From positions 6,882,001 to 6,946,000 of the forward strand of contig JAYKYS010000009.1 in NCBI GenBank assembly GCA_036924285.1: a stretch of 64,000 nucleotides of DNA. Reading direction: 5' to 3'. Below, one piece after another: positions 57,541 to 64,000 of this stretch; position 1 is the stretch's first letter; each line of letters starts with the position of its first letter. The notes beneath the pieces are model-generated. The model ran no database searches. It worked only from the letters and a program-made list of their open reading frames with translations, and was not told the DNA's origin. This DNA is from Asterella californica (taxonomy: Eukaryota; Streptophyta; Marchantiopsida; Marchantiales; Aytoniaceae). A program made the translations under genes and the position numbers.

Positions 57541-58130
57541 TTGGCTCACAGCAAGTACGTGTGGCTTAGTGTAACAGAGGCTCAAAGCATGTCGATGCAT
57601 CCTCGAGGGTTGGTGTTGCCGGCAGTAGAGTTGGCAGAGGTCAAACCTTTCATCAAGGAGTTGGGTCTCGACTTCTTCCTATGGGACTGGAACCTCACGG
57701 ACCAGGGTCTTCTGGAGGAGGTTTGAGCAGCACTGCCTCCTCGCAACATTATACCTGCGAAGGCAAGGGTAGCTCGTGGAAGACCATCTTCCTGGACGAC
57801 GGAGTGGTGACGCAAGGCCTTTCACAAGCCGGAATCTGAGAATCGAGGATACGAGCTCGAGAAGAAGATCTTACCCATGATCTCAGGGAAGTGGCATGTG
57901 CATGGAAGCACGACTTACCTCTTCCTAGAAGATAGACAGGGGAGGAATGGGTGGAAGATAGAAGCGTACCGGGAGCTGCAGAAGCGTCTTCTGGCGAAGT
58001 TGTTTCTTCACCTCTTTCTCAAGGTGAAAGCACAAAAGACGAGATATCTTGGAGATCAGGACCTTGAGTTCCTGGAAGCCATCTGGGAAGGACTGTCTAT
58101 CAATTGGGACGCCTTCTTCCACGCCTACGT
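57541..58130 (+). pseudogene. Unknown frame with two TGA stops, cut by an LTR
   Basis: One reading frame of about 197 codons from MAHSKYVWLSVTEAQ to WEGLSINWDAFFHAY, interrupted only by TGA at 57724 and 57808. The W-rich composition suggests these were Trp codons changed by G-to-A. The frame is then broken at 58130 by the A3 LTR. The C-terminal part (DLEFLEAIWEGLSINWDAFF) faintly recalls the N-terminal domain of plant transposon-encoded proteins of the mobile-domain kind, but this is a weak impression. It lies downstream of the coiled-coil frame and may belong to the same element. Confidence 0.5.
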
Positions 58131-58140
58131 TGTCGTGATG

Positions 58141-58168
58141 TGAATCATTTCACATAGTAAATGATTCA
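58141..58168. repeat. 10-bp hairpin at the start of the A3 LTR
   Basis: TGAATCATTT (58141-58150) and its exact inverted copy AAATGATTCA (58159-58168) flank CACATAGT, ten bases inside the LTR. It may be a transcription-factor site pair or a secondary structure in the 3' untranslated RNA. Confidence 0.8.
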
Positions 58169-58991
58169 CTTTTCTGTCAGGCCTTAGTCTCTCTGAGTGA
58201 AGTTAAGACCTCAAAGAAGTCCATTTTTGGAAGATGTTATATATTTTGAGTCTTAGTAGGTTGATTACCATGGTGATAGGGCTTAAGCTCATGGGTTGTA
58301 TTTGTGTGTCGCCCATGCACGCTTTCTAGCTGATTTAAGTTATTTTTCGAGGCTGCGTGTCGTTTTAGGTAGTTTAAGTTTTACGCTGGCACTCTAAGGG
58401 GCTTGACGGGGTAGCCTATGAGTGTAGATAAGTTACCAGGTAGTTTAAGGCACAAAAGGACAGTCAAGTGGAGCTATGAACTCCCATTGGTCCATTTTTG
58501 TCTTTTGTAAAACTCTATGTTCAGAAAAAGAGCTCTAGAGTGGATTTCGAGCAATTGGTGAGTGTACTACGAAATCTGAGAGCACAAGGAGATAGAGCTC
58601 GTCGAGCCAAGCACTGTCAGTGAAATTCTTGATCGATTTGGATCAATAAACAAGGAGTTATGCCCAATTGAAGTTTGGATTGTGTCAAAACTGCATAACT
58701 AGGTTTGGATTGAGACGTACTTGATAGACTTTTGGCTGAGAACCGATTGATGGGAGAGAGAGGCACGCAGGAGAGGAAGAGAGAGAGATTTTCTTTACAG
58801 TTGAAGAGATTAATGATGCAGCGACACTGAAATAAAGTTATTTGAATCTTGAGAGACCTTCTTGTGTACCCAAGGTGTGTTGGAGTGCTTGTTTTTGTAA
58901 TCGATGGACGCAAGAAGCAGGATTTTGGAGATCTCATCGTCAGTGGCTACCTGTTTTTCTCTTCTGATCGTTTCTCTGATCAATCACAGTC

Positions 58992-59008
58992 AGGAGGTCC
59001 GCCCTCCT
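58992..59008. other. Conserved U5 hairpin of A3
   Basis: AGGAGG-TCCGC-CCTCCT, identical in complement to 2217-2233. It lies 23 bp before the LTR end. Confidence 0.5.
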
Positions 59009-59031
59009 CAAGAAAGACTCTCGTCACGTCA

Positions 59032-59051
59032 TCTGGTGCTTCCACTGAGAG
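59032..59051 (+). other. Element A3 primer-binding site region
   Basis: TCTGGTGCTTCCACTGAGAG directly after the LTR, identical to the left-hand copy. The identity of 20 of 20 bases in otherwise diverged surroundings supports function as a primer site. Confidence 0.65.
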
Positions 59052-59093
59052 CTATTGGGGTGATTGATTCGGAGAATTGACTGAATTGAGAAG

Positions 59094-59882
59094 ATGGATC
59101 ACAGTGCTGCCGTACAAGGTGTAGCTGCTGCTCAAGGTGCTCCTGTTCAAGGGACTCCTGGTCAAGATGGAATTGGCTCTCAAGGAGGGCCTACGGTGGT
59201 TCCAACAGCAACAGCACAGCCTGCTGTAGACATGTCTCAGATTCTTCAGGCGTTGGCTGTCTTGATTCAGCAGCAGCCTGCAATTGGGAGAGTTGAGCAG
59301 AAGTCCACAAGAGCATTACAAGCAATTGTTGGTCGATGTGGGCGATTCGATGGAAGAGACGTTACTAGGTACCTGCGGGAGTATGTGGGTGAGATGGAGT
59401 TGGTCAGGGCACCTGAAGTTGAGGTAATTCTAAGCTTTGAGTTGACTGTTGTCCCTGAATTGAGAGAGAAGGTGAGAAATTTACAGAGAAGACATTTAGG
59501 TGGGTGGACTCTGTTTGAACGTGTACTGAGAGAAGACTTTCTAGAAGAGGATTCTGAAAGAGTCATCAGAAGAACCCTCATGGATTGGATAGAGCGTCAG
59601 CCTGGACGTTCCATGGGATTGAATGAGATAATTCGTGAGTTTGAGAAGAGGTACTCTCAGCTTTCTGGTCTAGAGAGGTTGACACTAGATGCTAGGAAGA
59701 CGAAGTTGTTCTTGGGGGCTCTAGATGAGTTCACGGCGGACAGACTTTGTTTTATGTTGGCTGATCGTGGAGCTGAAGGAAGAGTTACATCTGATTGGAG
59801 GAGAGTGGAGGAAGCAGTATCCACCCTTGCTAGACAACGTCGTGGTAGGATGGTACTGCAGCTAGAGACCTTGCAAGAGTAG
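59094..59882 (+). CDS. Element A3 Gag, capsid part
   Basis: 262 residues open from MDHSAAVQGVAAAQGAP to LQLETLQE. The N-terminus is rich in Ala, Gly, Gln and Pro. The capsid-like middle includes GRFDGRDVTRYLREYVGEME, a WTLFERVLREDF helix and FEKRYSQLSGLERLTLD, the usual Ty3/gypsy Gag pattern (W..F...L...F followed by F...Y..L). The start is 63 bp after the LTR end. The stop at 59880 may be an old C-to-T change (TAG), since the following frame (about 59937) continues with the nucleocapsid. The particle protein would be cytoplasmic. Confidence 0.88.
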   Translation: MDHSAAVQGVAAAQGAPVQGTPGQDGIGSQGGPTVVPTATAQPAVDMSQILQALAVLIQQQPAIGRVEQKSTRALQAIVGRCGRFDGRDVTRYLREYVGEMELVRAPEVEVILSFELTVVPELREKVRNLQRRHLGGWTLFERVLREDFLEEDSERVIRRTLMDWIERQPGRSMGLNEIIREFEKRYSQLSGLERLTLDARKTKLFLGALDEFTADRLCFMLADRGAEGRVTSDWRRVEEAVSTLARQRRGRMVLQLETLQE

Positions 59883-59936
59883 AGAGTAGCTCCTCATGTT
59901 CATGTAGCTCCTCCTGCAATACCTCAAGCACCTATA

Positions 59937-61664
59937 GTGATTCCCCAAGTGGTTTATCAAGCGCATGTAGTACCTATCCCAGCACAGAGAGGACCTAGAC
60001 AGCAGCAGCGACCTGTTGAGAACCGAAATCAACATAACTTGATAGAAGAACTTACTCAACAGTTGAGAGATTTGAGGGTTGAGATGGCAGATTTGAAGAG
60101 AGATCAACGACCCGTTGCACCAGGTGCTCGACCTGTAGGAGGAACCTTTACCAGGAGATGTATTTGGTGCGACAGCCCAGATCATCTCAGAGAAGACTGT
60201 CAAGACTTGGCGGTTGTCTTGCGAGAGGGCGTAGTCAACTATCAGAACAACAGGTTGTATCTAACCGTCATTAGGCAGCCTCTGAATACATATTTTGGAA
60301 GAGGAGGAATGAGGAGTTCTCTTCCAGCACTTACTGGTGCGAATACTACAGCGATGACTGCGGGTTCTATGGAGGCTGATGTATATACTGGGAAAGTTGA
60401 GGTGCGCTCTAATCCAACTATGGTTGAGCAGGCTGTTGAGGTTCCGATTAAAATGATGAAGAGAGGTGCTGAAAGAATTAGGAGAGCTACTGGATGGAGA
60501 GACCCAGTAGATGCAACTTCTATTCGAGCGTTTTTAGAGACGAGTGGTGAACAAGATGCCATGATCGAAGACAAAAGAAGACGGGACGCTTTTGATTTAG
60601 ATGCAGGAGTACCAGAGGACAGTGACTGTCGGAGGGTTACGAGGAGGAGAGCAGCAGAACCATCACCATCTGTACTAGCTGGTAGATTTCCTGCTGCAGA
60701 GGATATACCTTCTACCTCTACAACTCCACCACCTGCAATAGATCCTATGGAAGGTGTACAGGATTTACCACAAGAGACTACTGCTACAGATAGAGTACGA
60801 GGAAAGAGGTTTACAACACAGGAGAAGGAGAAAGCTCTAGCTTACAAGTTAGCGGCAGATATCGAAACAACAACAGAATTTCGTGCTGTTCTAGAGCAAC
60901 GCATTTTGTATGCTAGAGTTGAGTTTACTCTTCGTGAAGTGCTTGGTATCGCAAAGAGAGAGTTTCATGAGTTGATAATAGATATCATGAAGAGAAAGAA
61001 ACAAGTACTGACTGAACAAGTAAATAGTCCGATGGTTGGAGCAGTAGATGCTATTAGTGATAAGTATGAGGCATGGGTTGCTGGTCCTGCAGTTATTGAG
61101 AATGAAGACGAAGAGTTTGAAGAGGATAGATCAAGCGCAGATAGCGATTTCAAGGAGAAGCACTGGGCAAGAGCGACAACAGAGACGCAGGTTCGGCTTG
61201 GAGGTCTTTCTGAATCACTACCTGCACTTGTGGATCACGGGTCGGAGATCAACATCATTTCTAAGGAGGTGTATGAGAAGGGGCAGTGGTCAATCGAAAG
61301 GAATCATGGTTGGGTACTTTGTGCTGCAAATAATCAAAAGGGTGAGTTGTACGGAGCTTGTCCCAATATGTGTGTAAGGATTGGAGATGTAGAGGTTGAT
61401 CAACATTTCTTTGTACAGTCGTCTGCCTCCTATCCTGTCATACTGGGCCAACCATACATCACCGCTGTTCGAATGGAAACAAAGGTGATGAATGATGAGT
61501 CTCATTATGCTAGAGTTCGGAGTCCTGATGACAAGTACTCAGTACAGTTTTTGACGGTTCGCTCAAGACATGAGTGGAATCGACAAACCCTTAGAGATTC
61601 TCAGACGAAGAGATGTAAGGGTTTTCGCAGTCCACTCCTGTGGAGCGAGAAGACAGGGGTGTAG
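59937..61664 (+). CDS. Element A3 nucleocapsid and protease frame
   Basis: 575 codons in one frame. A coiled-coil stretch (LIEELTQQLRDLRVEMADLK) precedes a zinc knuckle CX2CX4HX4C (CIWCDSPDHLREDC) at about residues 75-88. A long charged linker (residues about 190-400) follows, and then a retropepsin core LPALVDHGSEINIISKEVYE with the second half VILGQPYITAVRME. The triad reads D-H-G rather than D-S/T-G. Gag C-terminus and protease are thus still open together although RT downstream is broken. The first Met (59937) may not be the natural start, as the frame probably once joined Gag. Confidence 0.85.
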   Translation: MIPQVVYQAHVVPIPAQRGPRQQQRPVENRNQHNLIEELTQQLRDLRVEMADLKRDQRPVAPGARPVGGTFTRRCIWCDSPDHLREDCQDLAVVLREGVVNYQNNRLYLTVIRQPLNTYFGRGGMRSSLPALTGANTTAMTAGSMEADVYTGKVEVRSNPTMVEQAVEVPIKMMKRGAERIRRATGWRDPVDATSIRAFLETSGEQDAMIEDKRRRDAFDLDAGVPEDSDCRRVTRRRAAEPSPSVLAGRFPAAEDIPSTSTTPPPAIDPMEGVQDLPQETTATDRVRGKRFTTQEKEKALAYKLAADIETTTEFRAVLEQRILYARVEFTLREVLGIAKREFHELIIDIMKRKKQVLTEQVNSPMVGAVDAISDKYEAWVAGPAVIENEDEEFEEDRSSADSDFKEKHWARATTETQVRLGGLSESLPALVDHGSEINIISKEVYEKGQWSIERNHGWVLCAANNQKGELYGACPNMCVRIGDVEVDQHFFVQSSASYPVILGQPYITAVRMETKVMNDESHYARVRSPDDKYSVQFLTVRSRHEWNRQTLRDSQTKRCKGFRSPLLWSEKTGV

Positions 61665-61849
61665 AACCTACTGTTGAGATCCCTCGTCAGAGTTGGAAGC
61701 AAGACATGTACAAAGATTTGGAGACAGATGTAGTGTACAGAGTTGGCAATCTAGATTGCTGATGTTTGAGGTAGATGGGTGGAGTCGATTTACAAGAGTT
61801 GAAGATATGAGGAAAAATACAAAAAGATGGATGGTAGCAGATATCAGAG
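61665..61849 (+). other. Short gap between protease and RT frames
   Basis: A TAG at 61662-61664 ends the protease frame. About 185 bp later the RT-linked frame resumes, and fragments in between (RVEDMRKNTKRW at 61800) look like decayed coding sequence. Confidence 0.5.
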
Positions 61850-63525
61850 TTGTGGCGTGTAGGAGTTCTACCTGAAGACGAAGTGGTTTCTGATTTGTTT
61901 GAAGAGTTTATGTCTGTACAGTTAGTTGTCGGTTGGTTAGACAATGTGAGTAGATTGGTAGAAGGGAAAGAGAAAATAGAGAAAAATAGTGTGGCGGTGA
62001 TCTCTATCCACTCTCGACGCATATATGAGGAGATTGCTACATACGTGCAGTTCCTTCCTCATCCGATGCAGAATAATGAAGGGAGAGAAGCAAGTTGTTG
62101 GTGTGCACTCCCTCAGGAAGTAGATGTCCATGCGAAGTACAAATATGTACTGGGAAAGGTAAGACCGATAGCAGCTCAACTACTTGCTAACTCCCAGCAG
62201 CAAGTACAGTTAGTGGGGACTGAGTCTATATTGCGTGATCATAGACGAGTAGGGCACCAGTTTACTGAGGAGACATTGAAAGAGCTCCAGATAGGAGGGG
62301 GTGATTTCTTGACTGAGGTCGATAAGACAGTGTTTGAACAGATGATAGTGAAGCATGGTAATGCATTCTTTTTTTCAGCAGAGGAGATAGGTTGTGTGGA
62401 CCCAAAGGTTATAGCGCCTATGGTTATATTCACAATCCCTCATGTGCCTTGGGACCTGAAACTGATCCCAGTTCCTCGTGCTTTGTTGCCTAAGCTCATC
62501 GAGTTGTTGAAGGAGAAGGTACAGATGGGGATACTTGAGCCGTCTATGGGGCCATATTCTAGCAGGTGGTTCACTGTACCCAAGAAGTCAGGAGCTTTGC
62601 GTTTTATTCAAGACCTACAGCCTACGAATAACGTAACGTTGGGACGGGTCCTGTGATCGAAGAGGTAGCAGAGGCATTTGCAGGGAGAGCTATCTATTCG
62701 ATAGGAGATCTATATTCTGGTTATGATCAGTTCCAGCTGGCTGTGGAGAGTAGAGATTTAACTACTATGCGTAAGCCCCTGGGATTGATGCGGATGTGTA
62801 CTCTTCCACAAGGAGCGATGAACTCGGTGGCCCATATGTAGAATGCGATGCATAAGGTACTAAGGGAATTTGTGTCTGATGTTATCATTCCATTTCTAGA
62901 TGATATTCCTATGAAAGATTGCGCGGTTGAAGACAAGGATGAAGCAATACTTGCGAATGGATGTAGGAGGTTTGTTGCAGATCATATCAGGGATGTAGAA
63001 CGTATCTTAACTCGTTTGGAGGAGGTACATCTCACCCTGTCAGGAGCTAAGTCCAAGTTTGGTGTGTTTGAGATTTTAGTGGTTGGACATTTGTGTGGTG
63101 CTTTTGGAAGACGACCAAATCCGGAGAAGGTTGAAGCCATAGCTAGGATGGCAGACTGTAGGAATATCACGGAGGTTCGACGTTTTCTAGGTGCTTGTGT
63201 ATTTTATCATTTATCCATTCCTCATTATGCTCATGTTGCTGAGCCTTTGTATGCATTATTGAGGAAGGGTAAGAGGTTTGTATGGACCTCAGTCCATCGA
63301 GAAGCTATGAATAGGCTGAAGGAGGCTCTACAGTCTCCACCTGTTCTGAGAAGAGTAGACTACGGGTGTGAGAGACCTGTCATTGTCACAGTAGATACTA
63401 GTCCAAAGGCGATTGGTTGGGCGATATATCAAGATGATGTGGATATGCGGCTTACCTCTAGGTTTGGAGCTAGGATCTTGACGGACAAGCAACGAGATTA
63501 TCCCCAGGTGAAGCGTGAGTTGTGA
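61850..63525 (+). pseudogene. Element A3 reverse transcriptase, broken
   Basis: 61850-62656 holds the RT N-terminus: VPWDLKLIPVPRALLPKLIE, PYSSRWFTVPKKSGALRFIQ. A small deletion and frame change at about 62650 lead to 62653-62841 with AEAFAGRAIYSIGDLYSGYD (first Asp region) and LPQGAMNSVAHM, then TAG where a Gln codon is likely. 62848-63525 holds IIPFLDDIPMKDC with both catalytic Asp intact, the thumb (GHLCGAFGRRPNPEKVEAIA) and the start of RNase H (VIVTVDTSPKAIGWAIYQDD). It ends at TGA 63523, probably a former Trp. All domains are present, but three lesions break the frame. Confidence 0.88.
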
Positions 63526-64000
63526 GGAGCGGTGACAGCGATGAAGACAGACCGTGAGTTTCTAATTGGTGCCCATGTAGTCCTAGAAACGGATTGTCTA
63601 CCTCTACTTGGCATGATATCCAACTGCAACACGCCAGACATAGCGATGTTACGTTGGATTGCTTATATTAGAAGCTTGAATCTAGAGCTGAAACATATAA
63701 AAAGAAAGGAGAATGTGATCGCAGATATGTTGTCAAGGGCTCGATTTGTAGATGAGGATGTCATGTTTTCAGAAGCTGAGGAAGAAGAGAGAAAGGATGC
63801 TCAGTGTCAGGTTAATCGACGGGCTACAAACTTGGAGCCGCTGCCGTTCAAAGAGGAGTTCTACACGGGAAGGTTACGTGACATTGGATTCTTTCTGTGT
63901 TCTTTAAACAGGCGGGAAGGTTTGAGTGATGCAGAGTTTAGAGAGGTAAGGAGGAAGGCATATGACTACTTATTGCGAGATGGGTATCTTTGGAAACGTC
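63526..64000 (+). pseudogene. Element A3 RNase H end and start of integrase, cut by window
   Basis: Same frame as the preceding part after one TGA: MKTDREFLIGAHVVLETDCL, MLRWIAYIRSLNLELKHIKR, IADMLSRARFVDED, then a linker with a Glu-rich stretch and, at the window edge, AYDYLLRDGYLWKR, the sequence that precedes the integrase zinc domain. It aligns with 7051-7510 and 45001-45488. The rest of integrase and the 3' LTR lie outside. Confidence 0.87.

Larger units (their letters stand above)
58131..59031 (+). repeat. Element A3 5' LTR
   Basis: 901 bp from TGTCGTGATG to TCACGTCA, followed by the family A primer-binding site. AATAAA at 58831 lies 195 bases before the end, exactly as in the LTR at 2194-5947, and the last 220 bp match that LTR. 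The first 680 bp do not match the 3.75-kb LTR except for the termini, so A3 belongs to a different subfamily. It inserted into the reading frame at 57541-58130. Confidence 0.88.

Overview
The window is nuclear DNA from a land plant. Two single-copy plant-type genes sit in a gene island of about 7 kb, and everything around them is nested LTR retrotransposon sequence or AT-rich, gene-poor DNA. The genes are SLY1 (25997-29001, minus; Sec1/Munc18 vesicle-fusion regulator) and IMP3 (31020-32323, minus; U3 snoRNP protein). Both are split by GT-AG introns that I placed by reading frame and family homology. The species cannot be fixed from this sequence. The retroelement proteins feel more like those of bryophytes or other early-diverging land plants than of flowering plants, but that is only an impression.

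Left arm (1-18430). A minus-strand Ty3/gypsy family, here called A, has LTR ends TGTCGTG...CACGACA. It is present as gag - LTR (2194-5947) - integrase - RNase H - reverse transcriptase, so one long LTR separates parts of two internal regions. Its RT is split twice: by a probable solo LTR (7736-10119, 4-bp flanking repeat CCGC) and by a second Ty3/gypsy family, here called D (copy D1, 10392-17914, 4-bp flanking repeat GCAC). D1 has both LTRs but has lost its whole RT. 18431-25996 holds no gene I can recognise, apart from several hairpins.

Centre (25997-41700). SLY1 and IMP3 lie head to tail on the minus strand. From about 33.9 to 41.7 kb the DNA is AT-rich and carries at least five diverged copies of an unnamed repeat of roughly 300 bp. 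Each copy ends in a strong stem-loop whose arms differ between copies but still pair.

Right arm (41700-64000). A second minus-strand A copy (A2: LTR part, integrase, RNase H) is cut at 45488 by D2, a plus-strand D element with LTR, leader repeats, two zinc-knuckle regions, gag, protease, RT, RNase H and integrase. D2 is followed by a truncated LTR joined directly to integrase of a third copy (D3) and its LTR (ends 55806). Next is a decayed, GAAGAC-rich segment with a coiled-coil reading frame and a second reading frame that is cut at 58130 by a plus-strand A element (A3). A3 runs from its LTR through gag, protease, RT and RNase H to the window edge.

Most retroelement reading frames carry TGG to TGA or CAG to TAG stops and other G-to-A or C-to-T changes, as expected for old, methylated, silenced copies. 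No tRNA, rRNA or CRISPR locus was found.
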